From: an uncultured Acidimicrobiaceae bacterium
GTDB taxonomy: Bacteria > Actinomycetota > Acidimicrobiia > Acidimicrobiales > SZUA-35
Length of the DNA: 64,000 nucleotides
Direction of reading: 5' to 3'
Assembly: GCA_947259095.1 (NCBI GenBank)
Contig: CAMYLA010000013.1
Coordinates: forward strand, 106,117 to 170,116
The position numbers and the translations under genes were made by a program. How positions within the stretch are numbered: position 1 is the first letter of the stretch; each line of letters begins with the position of its first letter. The notes beneath the pieces were generated by a model that made no database searches, was not told where the DNA came from, and saw nothing but the letters and a program-made list of their open reading frames with translations. Of the stretch, positions 54,360-64,000 are shown piece by piece.

Positions 54360-55385
54360 GTGACTGCGGCTGACAACCAGACGTTCGGCCTTGTCTGCGG
54401 CCACCATCACCTCTATTCGTCGTTGGCCAGGGGCATGCCGGCCCCGCCAAGAACACCGACCGGGTTCCAGGAGATCCTGGAGCTGGTGTGGTGGCGGCTG
54501 GACTGCGCCCTCGACCTCGATCTGATCGAGTGGTCGGCCAAGCTCGGCGCGCTCAACGCGCTGGAGAGCGGCTGCACCGCCATCGTCGACCACCACGAGT
54601 CGCCGAAGGCCATCGAGGGTTCGCTGTCGGTGATCGCCGACGCCTGCGCCGAGGTCGGCGTCAGGGTCAACTGCGCCTACGGTGTCACCGATCGCCACGG
54701 CCCGGCCGGGGCCGCAGCCGGGCTGGCCGAGAACGAGCGCTTCCTGTCCTCCGGCGGGCGGGGCATGGTCGGCATCCATGCCGCCTTCACCTGCTCGGAC
54801 GACACCATCGCCGCCGCCGCCGATCTGGCGGCCAGGCACGGGGTCGGGGTCCACGTCCACGTCGCCGAGGGCCCGGCCGACACCTGGCAGCAGCTGCGGG
54901 GCCACACCGCAGACGACTGGTGGCTGGTCCACGGCGTGCACCTCCCAGACGATCACGATCTGCGGGGCACCATCGTGCACAACCCCCGGTCCAACATGAA
55001 CAACGCCGTCGGCTACGCCCAGCCCCGCCGGTTCACCAACCCGGTCGCCCTCGGCACCGACGGCATCGGCGCCGACATGCTGGATGAGTTCCGGGTCGCC
55101 TTCGTCCGGGCCCGGGAGGCCGACGTCACCGTCACCCCCGACGTGATGTGGGACTGGCTGGCCACCGCCCGATCGGTCTTTCCCGAGACCACCGGCGACA
55201 TCGTGACCTGGACCTACGATGTCATGGACCCGTGGCGTCTGGCCTATACCACCCAGATCGCTCCCACCGAGGTCGTCATCGACGGCGAGGTCGTCCTGGC
55301 CGACGGCCGCCCGACCAGGGTCGACGGCGACGAGATCAAAGCCAAAGCGGCCGAGGCCGCCACCAGACTGTTCGCCAGACTCTAG
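54360..55385 (+). CDS. ssnA: SsnA-like amidohydrolase, short N-terminus
   Basis: 341 residues from a GTG three bases after the dehydrogenase stop; E. coli SsnA has 442. Clear matches to SsnA: VWWRLDCALD, SGCTAIVDHHESP, VHNPRSNMNNAVGY and LGTDGIGADM. Metal ligands: His15-17 (GHHHLYS), HVHVAE, the His of VHN and the Asp of TDGIG. The usual first 50-60 residues, half of the small beta-sandwich, are missing because the frame opens just before the HHH motif; the C-terminal strand VVIDGEVVLADGR is kept. SsnA homologues occur in urate clusters and are thought to hydrolyse a ring-opened or deaminated purine product. The substrate here is not certain. Confidence 0.88.
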   Translation: MTAADNQTFGLVCGHHHLYSSLARGMPAPPRTPTGFQEILELVWWRLDCALDLDLIEWSAKLGALNALESGCTAIVDHHESPKAIEGSLSVIADACAEVGVRVNCAYGVTDRHGPAGAAAGLAENERFLSSGGRGMVGIHAAFTCSDDTIAAAADLAARHGVGVHVHVAEGPADTWQQLRGHTADDWWLVHGVHLPDDHDLRGTIVHNPRSNMNNAVGYAQPRRFTNPVALGTDGIGADMLDEFRVAFVRAREADVTVTPDVMWDWLATARSVFPETTGDIVTWTYDVMDPWRLAYTTQIAPTEVVIDGEVVLADGRPTRVDGDEIKAKAAEAATRLFARL

Positions 55386-55420
55386 AGGCGAGCGCCGGAA
55401 CCCGAAGGATCGATCATCAC

Positions 55421-56989
<1,569 letters not shown>

Positions 56990-57031
56990 CGTGGCGCTCC
57001 GCCGTCGGCGGAACGTCGCAGGAGTGGCCAC

Positions 57032-58138
57032 ATGACACCCCAAGCGCCGAATCCCTTCATCCGCTACCGCGACCGGCTGGACTCCTATGAGGCGGTGCGG
57101 TCGGGCCTGCTGAGCGACGACCGATTCGTCGACATCGTGACCGGGCTCGACCGGGAGGTGGCCACCATCGAGGGCCATGGCTTCGAGGTCACCCCCCTCG
57201 TCGACGGCCGGCCGTTGGCCGACGCCGCCGGACTACACGTCGAGCTGTGGATCAAGGCCGAGCCCCAAAACGTCGGCGGTTCCCACAAGGCCCGACACCT
57301 GTTCGGCGTGGCCATCCAGATGTTGGTCGACGAGGAACTGGGCCGACCCCGGGCCGAGCGGCTGGCCATCGCCAGCTGCGGCAATGCGGCAATGGGAGCA
57401 GGCGTGGTTGCCGCCGCCATGGCGCGGCCGCTCGATGTATACGTGCCGACCTGGGCCGACGAGGCGATCGTCGACCGGCTCGTCGAGTTGGGGGCCAGTA
57501 TCAATCGCTGCCCCCGCCGCCGGGGTGAGGCCGGCGATCCGGCCTATCTGCGATTCGCCGAGGCAGTGGCGGCGGGAGCCCGCCCGTTCAGCGTTCAGGC
57601 CACCGACACCCCGACCACCTTCGACGGCGGCCGGACCCTTGGTTGGGAGCTGGACGACCAGCTCCCCGGTGGCGTCACCGAGGACGATTCGCTGTTCATA
57701 CAGGTCGGTGGCGGCGCCCTGGCGGTTGCGTTGTCGCTCGCGGTGCCCCGAGCCCGCCTGTACCCGGTCCAGACCGAGGGCTGTGCACCGCTGCGCCGAG
57801 CCTGGGATCTGCTGGCGCCGGACTTCGACTTCCAGCAGGCCGCCCGTACGCCCGAGAGCTACATGTGGCCATGGGAGCAGGAACCGGCCAGCCTCGCCAC
57901 CGGCATTCTCGACGACGTGACCTATGACTGGCTGCCGTTGTTGCAGCGAACCAGGGAGAGCGGCGGCGAACCGATCGTGGTCGCCGAGTCGCTCGTCGAG
58001 CAGGCCTACGCCATGGCCCATGCCCATACCGACATCCCGGTCTGCGCCACCGGCACCGCCGGCTTTGCCGGACTGCTCCAGGTCCGGCCGGTCGGTGGCC
58101 GGGTGATCCTGGCGTTCACCGGCATCGACCGCAGCTGA
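57032..58138 (+). CDS. Fold-type II PLP-dependent lyase, threonine dehydratase/synthase-like
   Basis: 368 residues. Lys86 in GGSHKARHLFG is the PLP Schiff-base lysine; ASCGNAAMGAGVVAAAM is the substrate loop; QVGGGALAVALSLAV the phosphate-binding glycine loop. In E. coli the cluster has ygeX (diaminopropionate ammonia-lyase); this protein occupies a similar place but is not clearly YgeX, since the SFKALG-type motifs differ. It follows the long PLP enzyme by 42 bases and ends the operon. The two could act in sequence or as partners. Confidence 0.83.
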   Translation: MTPQAPNPFIRYRDRLDSYEAVRSGLLSDDRFVDIVTGLDREVATIEGHGFEVTPLVDGRPLADAAGLHVELWIKAEPQNVGGSHKARHLFGVAIQMLVDEELGRPRAERLAIASCGNAAMGAGVVAAAMARPLDVYVPTWADEAIVDRLVELGASINRCPRRRGEAGDPAYLRFAEAVAAGARPFSVQATDTPTTFDGGRTLGWELDDQLPGGVTEDDSLFIQVGGGALAVALSLAVPRARLYPVQTEGCAPLRRAWDLLAPDFDFQQAARTPESYMWPWEQEPASLATGILDDVTYDWLPLLQRTRESGGEPIVVAESLVEQAYAMAHAHTDIPVCATGTAGFAGLLQVRPVGGRVILAFTGIDRS

Positions 58139-58140
58139 CG

Positions 58141-58164
58141 GGCCTGCCCCGAACGGGGTGGGCC
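58141..58164 (+). terminator. Hairpin after the purine operon
   Basis: Arms 58141-58151 and 58154-58164 pair along their whole length with two G-U pairs; the loop would be GAAC. It starts three bases after the last stop codon. A second perfect palindrome, GGGGACCGGTCCCC, stands at 58171-58184. There is no T tract, so termination may need Rho or the hairpins may protect the 3' end. Confidence 0.55.
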
Positions 58165-58276
58165 GACGGCGGGGACCGGTCCCCATGGGCGGTCGGACCG
58201 GCCAGGGCTACGTTCCTTCTCGCTGCCTCGTGGCGACCGGTGAACGGCACCGGTCCGGCGGATTGGAGTTGGTTCA

Positions 58277-60634
58277 GTGGCCGAACAGACCGAGCAGGTG
58301 GGGGCCGACACCGATCACCTGAAGTTCTTCGTCGACAACGGCGACCGGTACCTTGCGTCCCTTCGCCTGCTGGGGGCGGAACTCGACGAGGCTCGATCCG
58401 GCGTGGTGGCAGCGGTCGGCGAGGGGCCGATCACCGAGGGCCTCGAGGCCTCACTGTCGTTCGGGACCGCCATCGAGGCGGCCGAGCGCTGCAACTGGTT
58501 CGTGGCGACCATCCACGATGCGCTGACCGGTACCGGCGATGCCATCGGGCTGGCCGGGGTCAGCGCCGCCACCGATCCCGGTGGCGGCTCGGTCCGGCTG
58601 CGGTCCGCGGTCCAGCTCGACCGTGCACTATGGGAAGCGGGCCTGCTCGATCCCGGCGACGGGTCTCTCCCCCGGGCCCGGCGAGACCGATTGGTCGCCC
58701 TGTTGCTGGCCGGTGTTCCGGCCGACAGTCCGATCGCCGACCTGATTCTCACCAGACGCCTCGTTCCGCCAGACGACGAGCTCCGGGATGCGGTGGCGGC
58801 CGCCATCGGCGCCGGCCTGACCCCGACCGAGGCCGGGATCGATCCGCGCTACTTCCCAGCTGCTCACCGGGGGTCACCGGTGGACGGGCCCCAGGTCGAC
58901 CGGCCGGCCCCGGCCGGGGCCGGACCGACCTCGGTCGACCCCGATCGCAGCCGCCTGCTTGCGATCGCAGCCACCGGAGCCCATCTCGGCCGGGGCTGGC
59001 AGGGTCGAACCCTGGCCGGCTGGTACGCCGCAGACCGGCTGGTCGACCCGACCGCGGTCACCCCCGGCGGCTACAACGCAAAGACCGGGCTGCTCCTGGC
59101 CCGCCAGCTCACCGCCTCGTCGGCCTCCGCTGCGGCGTTCTTCAACACCCTCGGCGCCAGGGGAACAGCCGAGCTGCCAAGCCTGAACCCCGCCGACGGG
59201 CGACTCGGCACCGTCGATCGCAACGTGGTGCAGCACCTGTCGACCGCCCTGGCCGCAGCATCGAGAACCGGCGAGCTGACCTTCAGCGGTCGAGAGCTCA
59301 TCGACCAGCACGATGAAGGCTACGGGGCGCCGCATGTGTCGCTGCTGTTCACCGCAGGCGACTTCGACCATCGGTTCCTGGTCGATGCCACGATCACCCA
59401 GCTGGAACGGCACCCCAACGGCGACCGGCTGCTCGGCACGGACGTCGGCCGCAGCGCAACCAACCTTCTGCTGGAGCGAGCGGCCGAATCGAGAGGGGTG
59501 GGCGAGGCGGTTGTCGAGGAGCTGGGGCCGGACGGGACTGCGATCTATCTCACGCCGGCACGGGCGTTCAGCCCAACCGAGTCGGGCACCCACCCCATCA
59601 CCGGGTTCCTGGCCGAGGCCGGACGCAGCCCGACCGCCGCCTCGATCATCCTCGCCGCCGCCGCAGCCGACGGCGTGGTGTTCTCCGACCCGGGCGTGGC
59701 CGGCGGTGTCGACGCGGTGATGGGCCGGCACGCCACCGTGATGTATTCGACCGACCATCTTCGCCACCGTGGTGTCAGCCTCGACGACAGGCTGTCCCAG
59801 GAGAACTGGCGCGACCTCGGCTTCGACGGCGAGCAGTGGAAGCTCATTCGCTCCCGGGTGCTCGAGCACGGCATGGGCGGCGGGCTGGCGGCGGGCAACA
59901 ACGCCCTGATCTTCCAAGCCATCGGCCACGATCTCGCCGACGGTGATCTCAGTGACGATCTCGACTTCTACACGCTGATGGCCGGCAACAGTGGTGCCCT
60001 CGACGAACAGTGGTTCCAGCGGGTGCTCGAGATCAGTGAGCAACTCGACGCCGATGGCGCAACCAAGAACGGCTACGCTGCCGCCGGCCTGAGCGTTGGT
60101 CTGGCCATCGGCTCTGCCTACGCCCTGCCGATGACCGCCGCCGGAGCAGCCGGTGGCGTCATCGTCGGTACCGGCGCATCGTTGGGTCTCGCTCGGCGGC
60201 CGATCAACTACTGGGACACGGACCTGACCAACACCGAGCTCCGGCGCCGCCTGACCGACCAGCGACAAGCCGGTCGGGTCTGGCAGGAGGCGGTCATCGC
60301 CCCTGCAGTGACCGCTGCGGCCTCGGCCGGCCATCCCGTGCGAACCACATCCGGCAACGTGCTCACGATCGAACACGAAGACGGCAACGATGTGCTCATT
60401 GCCACCAACCCGACCACCGGGGAGCGTAACGCCAGTCCCGCCATTCGATGGCACCCCGACGGCAGGGTCGGCGACGCCCGCAACGACACCGCCGGCCAGA
60501 TCCACGAACACTTCATCGAGGGTCAAAGACTCATCGATCCGGCGGCCGCCAGCCCGTCGGTCGAACCACCGCCACACGAGTCGTCGGTCGCCGACTGGAT
60601 TTCGATCCCGAGGATCGATGGCGATGAAGGCTAG
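58277..60634 (+). CDS. Large protein of unknown function, WXG100/ESX-like N-terminus
   Basis: 785 residues from a GTG at 58277. The first 110 residues are helical and resemble the N-terminal part of large actinobacterial WXG100-associated or DUF6571-like proteins (LKFFVDNGDRYLASLRLLG). A central helical domain has repeated Ala/Leu segments; a glycine-rich hydrophobic hairpin near 615-640 (AAGLSVGLAIGSAYALPMTA) could enter a membrane. No enzymatic motif recognised. Possibly a type VII secretion substrate or surface protein; no ESX genes are nearby. Confidence 0.75.
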   Translation: MAEQTEQVGADTDHLKFFVDNGDRYLASLRLLGAELDEARSGVVAAVGEGPITEGLEASLSFGTAIEAAERCNWFVATIHDALTGTGDAIGLAGVSAATDPGGGSVRLRSAVQLDRALWEAGLLDPGDGSLPRARRDRLVALLLAGVPADSPIADLILTRRLVPPDDELRDAVAAAIGAGLTPTEAGIDPRYFPAAHRGSPVDGPQVDRPAPAGAGPTSVDPDRSRLLAIAATGAHLGRGWQGRTLAGWYAADRLVDPTAVTPGGYNAKTGLLLARQLTASSASAAAFFNTLGARGTAELPSLNPADGRLGTVDRNVVQHLSTALAAASRTGELTFSGRELIDQHDEGYGAPHVSLLFTAGDFDHRFLVDATITQLERHPNGDRLLGTDVGRSATNLLLERAAESRGVGEAVVEELGPDGTAIYLTPARAFSPTESGTHPITGFLAEAGRSPTAASIILAAAAADGVVFSDPGVAGGVDAVMGRHATVMYSTDHLRHRGVSLDDRLSQENWRDLGFDGEQWKLIRSRVLEHGMGGGLAAGNNALIFQAIGHDLADGDLSDDLDFYTLMAGNSGALDEQWFQRVLEISEQLDADGATKNGYAAAGLSVGLAIGSAYALPMTAAGAAGGVIVGTGASLGLARRPINYWDTDLTNTELRRRLTDQRQAGRVWQEAVIAPAVTAAASAGHPVRTTSGNVLTIEHEDGNDVLIATNPTTGERNASPAIRWHPDGRVGDARNDTAGQIHEHFIEGQRLIDPAAASPSVEPPPHESSVADWISIPRIDGDEG

Positions 60635-61601
60635 AGCGCTTCGGGTGACAACGCTCGCCATGCTGGTTCTCGCCGGTCTGGGCTGCTCGGACACTCGGGA
60701 CCCGTCAGCCGAGAGGGTGCTCGGCTCGACCAGCGACGGGACGGCCGTCTTCGCTGCCGTCGCCGACTCGGAGACCTCCACCCGGATCTTGAGACTTGAT
60801 GCCGATGCCGACCAGACCTGGGAACACACGATCGGGCGGTCCTACGGCCAACTGGCCGTCGACGACGGCTATGTCTGGATCGTCGAGGCCGAGCCGGAGG
60901 GGTCGCCAACGACCGACGTCGACTCGCCGGACCTGCTCCTGAAGCTCGACGCCCAGACCGGCGAACTCATCGGTTCAACTGCCGCAGGGGCGGACATCTA
61001 CGACACCCCCCTGATGATCGACGACGAGATCTGGCTGCTCGATCTGACCGGAATCGAGTTCCTCGTGATCGACCCCGACCAGCTCCAGGTGGTCGATCGA
61101 GTGGACCTGAGGCCCGACGAATCGATCACGGCACTGACCACGGGGGAATTCGAGCCGTTGGTGTACGGCCCGATCAGACATGGCGGTCGGATCTACGCAA
61201 TCGGTACCCATCCAGCCTCGGTCATCGGCGTCTCGATCGATCGCCGAGAGCTCGATGCCGTGCTGCCGGTGAGGCTCCGTATTCGAACACGGTTGGAGGC
61301 CCACGATGACACGATCTGGGTCCCGCAATCGGTGGGCACGATGACCGACGGGACGGGATGGCTCGCTCATCCGCTGGACCCTGAGACCTTCGAGCTCGGT
61401 GAGCCGGTGCCGTACTTCGAATCACCGATGCGGTCGCTGGTGACAGAGCAGTTCGTGTTCGATCAGACCGGGCCGGACGAGATCACGCAGATCGACCGGT
61501 CGACCGGCCAGGTGGTGCGGACCATCGAGGGCCGGGACCCCCGGTTCCTGCTGGAGGACCGCCTCTGGCTTGGCGACCTGCGACGGGTCGACCTCGAGTA
61601 G
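60618..61601 (+). CDS. Lipoprotein, probable beta-propeller
   Basis: 327 residues. Signal and lipobox MLVLAGLGC; the rest has recurrent short strands with Asp-Gly turns (VWIVEAEP, LLLKLDAQTGELIG, EIWLLDLTG, FLVIDPDQLQVVDRVDL) spaced about 45 residues, as in PQQ-like or YVTN propellers. Overlaps the preceding gene by 17 bases, so the pair is probably co-expressed. Function unknown. Confidence 0.75.
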   Translation: MAMKARALRVTTLAMLVLAGLGCSDTRDPSAERVLGSTSDGTAVFAAVADSETSTRILRLDADADQTWEHTIGRSYGQLAVDDGYVWIVEAEPEGSPTTDVDSPDLLLKLDAQTGELIGSTAAGADIYDTPLMIDDEIWLLDLTGIEFLVIDPDQLQVVDRVDLRPDESITALTTGEFEPLVYGPIRHGGRIYAIGTHPASVIGVSIDRRELDAVLPVRLRIRTRLEAHDDTIWVPQSVGTMTDGTGWLAHPLDPETFELGEPVPYFESPMRSLVTEQFVFDQTGPDEITQIDRSTGQVVRTIEGRDPRFLLEDRLWLGDLRRVDLE

Positions 61602-61758
61602 CTGGTCGGCCCGTCCCATTCCATGTCAGCAGACCACCCCCGCCCCCGAGCAGCGCGGAGTCGGCGGTGGGCTCGCCGGTGAGCACGGTCCAAGCCCCTT
61701 ACCGACCGCATCGGTACGAACTGGGCCCCCTCAACCCTGCGATGCAATAGTTGATCGG

Positions 61759-63027
61759 GTGACCTCGACCGAGCCTCGCAATGCTGCCGACGCCGATGGC
61801 AGCTCCATGTTCGCCTCGTTCGGGGTCGTCGCCTTCCGGATCATCTGGATCGGGACGTTCCTGTATTACCTGTCGATCTTCACCGGGATCATCGCCCGGG
61901 GCGCGCTGGCAAAGGAACTGGGGGGCACCAACACCGCATTGGGCCTCGTGACGTTGTCATTCGGGGCCACATCGCTGCTGTGCACCCCGATGGGCGGGGT
62001 GATCGCCGACCGCTTCCCCAAGCGCCGGGTCATGGTGGCATCCACCGGCCTGCTGGCGTTTTCCTCGGCCTGGCTCGGCGTCACCGAGCTCCTCGACATC
62101 ACCGAGTTCTGGATGCTGATCGTCGTGTCGGCCATCCAGGCGGTGGCCTTTGCCCTGCTGGTTCCATCGAGAATGGCCTACACCGTGGAACTGGTCGGCC
62201 CCGGCCTGATCCCGAATGCGGTGGCGCTGTCGCAGGTCTCGATGAACTTCAACCGGGTCCTCGGTCCGGCGGTGGCCGGGGCAATGCTCGGCGTGAGCAC
62301 CCTCAGCTACCGGGCCATCTATCTCAGCGCCGCAGTCCTGGCCGTCCTGGCCATGGTCTGCTTCTCCTTCCTGGCCCCTGGCAACCCTGACCCGAACCGT
62401 CAAAAGCGGGCCCCGCTGGCGGAGATGATCGAAGGTCTGGAGTACGCCAGGTCGAGCACCACGATCCGGTTGGTGATGGTGCTCGCCATCGCCATCACCA
62501 TGGTCGGCTTTCCCTACGTGGCCTTCCTCCCCAGCGTGTCGGAGGACTTCTTCGATGCCGGGGCCGCCGGCTACGCGCGGTTGTCGCTGGTCGGGGCGCT
62601 CGGAGGCCTGGTGGCCGGTCTCTCGATCGCAAGGTCGTCGCTGGCCCAGGGCCGGCGGATCCAGTTCATGTCGGCGGTGGGCATCGGGGTGAGCCTGATC
62701 TTCCTCGGCTGGGCCCCGACCTTCGTCATCGCCGGCGTGGCGGCGACGTTCCTGGGGGCGTCCACCGCCGGGTTCCAGTCGATGAACGGCACTATGGCCC
62801 TGAGTGCGGCCGATCCCTCACTCCACGGCCGGGTCCAGTCATTGCTGGGCCTCGGCTTCAGCGCCTTCGGCCTGGCCTCCCTGCCACTGGGCATCCTGGC
62901 CGACGCCATTGGACTGCGGATCACGTTGGCCCTGATGGGCGTTGTGGTCATCGCCATTGCCGTCTCGGTTCAACTGGTGTGGATCAACACCGATCGTCGG
63001 GAGGCCGCCGAGGCCACCGCCGGCTGA
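61759..63027 (+). CDS. MFS transporter
   Basis: 422 residues from a GTG at 61759. Twelve helices; loop 2-3 is GGVIADRFPKRRVMVAS, and the sequence FRIIWIGTFLYYLSIFTGIIA opens the first helix. Resembles the enterobactin-exporter EntS/MFS_3 group, which exports siderophores and drugs. Substrate unknown. Confidence 0.87.
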   Translation: MTSTEPRNAADADGSSMFASFGVVAFRIIWIGTFLYYLSIFTGIIARGALAKELGGTNTALGLVTLSFGATSLLCTPMGGVIADRFPKRRVMVASTGLLAFSSAWLGVTELLDITEFWMLIVVSAIQAVAFALLVPSRMAYTVELVGPGLIPNAVALSQVSMNFNRVLGPAVAGAMLGVSTLSYRAIYLSAAVLAVLAMVCFSFLAPGNPDPNRQKRAPLAEMIEGLEYARSSTTIRLVMVLAIAITMVGFPYVAFLPSVSEDFFDAGAAGYARLSLVGALGGLVAGLSIARSSLAQGRRIQFMSAVGIGVSLIFLGWAPTFVIAGVAATFLGASTAGFQSMNGTMALSAADPSLHGRVQSLLGLGFSAFGLASLPLGILADAIGLRITLALMGVVVIAIAVSVQLVWINTDRREAAEATAG

Positions 63028-63060
63028 AGCCCTGGCGTCGCCGATCACACTCGGAATCGA

Positions 63061-63723
63061 TTACTCGGTGGCGGTGGTGTCGGCGCCGTAGGTGTCGAGG
63101 TAGGCCCGCATCGAGGCTTCGAGGTCGGGGGCGAGGTCGACCGATGCCATGATCTCGTGGACATCGACGATGGCGAAGGTCGGCATCGAGAACTCCTCGC
63201 CCACCGCCTGCAGCGCCGATCGCCGATCAAGGCCACGCTCGCAACGGTCGACCGAGACCACCAGCCCGGCCAGGGTGATGTCGGCGGTTGCCCGCAGCAG
63301 CGGCACCGATTCCCGGATTGCGGTGCCGGCGGTGGTGATGTCCTCCACGATCAGCACCCGATCGCCGTCGGCCAGCCGATGTCCGACCATCATCCCACCC
63401 TCGCCGTGGTCCTTCTCCTCTTTTCGGTTGAAGCAGTAGGCCACGTCGTGACCCATCTCCGACAATGCGATGGAGGTGGAAACGGCCAGCGGGATGCCCT
63501 TGTAGGCCGGTCCGAACAGCACGTCGACGGCTGGGCCGATCTCCTCGAGGATGGCCTCGGCGTAGTGGCGGCCCAGCCGGCGGATGTGATCGCCGGTTCG
63601 GTAGAGCCCGGTGTTGATGAAATACGGCGTGGCCCGGCCGCTCTTGGTGACGAAGTCGCCGAAGGTCAGCACCCCGGCCTCGGTCATCAGCTCGATGAAC
63701 TTCTGTTTGTGGACCGAAACCAT
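63061..63723 (-). CDS. pyrE: Orotate phosphoribosyltransferase
   Basis: 220 residues from the ATG at 63723. Transfers phosphoribose to orotate in UMP synthesis. GDFVTKSGRATPYFINTG is the N-terminal substrate region, FGPAYKGIPLA the dimer loop and VLIVEDITTAGTAIRE the PRPP-binding motif. Longer starts add a Pro/Ser-rich leader and are disfavoured. Divergent from the lipoprotein gene that begins at 63852. Confidence 0.93.
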   Translation of the reverse strand: MVSVHKQKFIELMTEAGVLTFGDFVTKSGRATPYFINTGLYRTGDHIRRLGRHYAEAILEEIGPAVDVLFGPAYKGIPLAVSTSIALSEMGHDVAYCFNRKEEKDHGEGGMMVGHRLADGDRVLIVEDITTAGTAIRESVPLLRATADITLAGLVVSVDRCERGLDRRSALQAVGEEFSMPTFAIVDVHEIMASVDLAPDLEASMRAYLDTYGADTTATE

Positions 63724-63851
63724 ACGGCCGCCAACCCTACCGAACGTAACCCACGAGCGGTCGAGCGAGCGCCGCGGCGAGGTCGAGCCGGGCGGCGACG
63801 AATGACGGCCCGGCCGCTCAACACCAACCGATTCGGGCCGATCAAGGAGCA

Positions 63852-64000
63852 ATGTCAGTCCTGAACGGCACCGCCGGTCCCGCCACCCTGATCGGCCGCT
63901 CCCTGACGACGGCCATCGTCGCTCCCCTGTTGTTGTTCGGTTGCGCCAAGGACGCCCCCGACGCGGCCGCCACGATCGGAAGCGAGGCGGTCCCCGCCGA
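63852..64000 (+). CDS. Lipoprotein, cut by window end
   Basis: 49 codons visible. AAGGAG stands two bases before the ATG at 63852, which is tight. Hydrophobic core SLTTAIVAPLLLFGC gives a lipobox Cys, then KDAPDAAATIG. The rest of the protein lies outside the window and its role cannot be told. Confidence 0.65.
   Translation, partial: MSVLNGTAGPATLIGRSLTTAIVAPLLLFGCAKDAPDAAATIGSEAVPA

Noticed and set aside
57032..58138. Naming the last operon gene ygeX
   Set aside because: It is a fold-type II PLP enzyme in a similar place, but its lysine and substrate-loop motifs differ from the diaminopropionate ammonia-lyase I remember.

Overview
The window is a GC-rich, gene-dense stretch of bacterial chromosome. 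Strong third-position GC bias, many GTG starts, short or overlapping gene junctions, lipoproteins whose mature ends begin with runs such as CGSDDGDD, and apparently leaderless promoters all point to an actinomycete, most likely a marine or soil Acidimicrobiia-type organism. That placement is an inference from style, not from a marker gene. I saw no rRNA, tRNA, CRISPR array, transposase or phage gene, and no stretch over 300 bases lacks a gene.

Layout. 1-566: the truncated end of an EamA-type exporter. 661-13938: ten co-oriented genes (minus strand) encoding two complete oligopeptide-type ABC importers in mirrored order (D2-F2-A2-B2-C2-A1-B1-C1-F1-D1). Importer 1 is odd: its OppF carries about 230 residues of membrane helices inside the ATPase fold, and its OppB has about four extra N-terminal helices. 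14088-18690: conserved proteins of unknown function, a damaged alpha/beta hydrolase and aroQ. 18628-26787: an RND exporter, a phytanoyl-CoA-type dioxygenase, a phosphoesterase, a broken azlC with intact azlD, an MFS carrier and a SIMPL protein. 26787-32725: a DUF1932 dehydrogenase, an acyl-CoA dehydrogenase, a PadR regulator and modABC for molybdate. 32735-41456: several MFS carriers, a nuclease-LTD lipoprotein and a GGDEF-EAL protein.

The most coherent system lies at 41648-58138. A BMP-type (nucleoside/purine class) ABC importer and an 8-oxoguanine-deaminase-like amidohydrolase are on the minus strand. A YkoF-like/HTH regulator follows. A divergent plus-strand operon then encodes a short YgfK, an N-carbamoyl-D-amino-acid-hydrolase-like amidase, a fused [2Fe-2S]/molybdopterin xanthine dehydrogenase, an SsnA-like amidohydrolase and two fold-type II PLP enzymes. 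This resembles the ygfK-ssnA-xdhD purine/urate catabolic clusters of enteric and anaerobic bacteria, but with different accessory enzymes. Two candidate promoters, one for the importer operon and one for the catabolic operon, each hold a TTAC(A/C)ATTTGT-like element in the -35/-10 spacer, suggesting joint control. ModABC, 10 kb away, would supply the molybdenum for the dehydrogenase.

58277-64000: a large protein of unknown function, two lipoproteins, an MFS carrier and pyrE.

A recurring oddity is in-frame minisatellite expansion (9-39 bp units) in loops or tails of several proteins and in two spacers.
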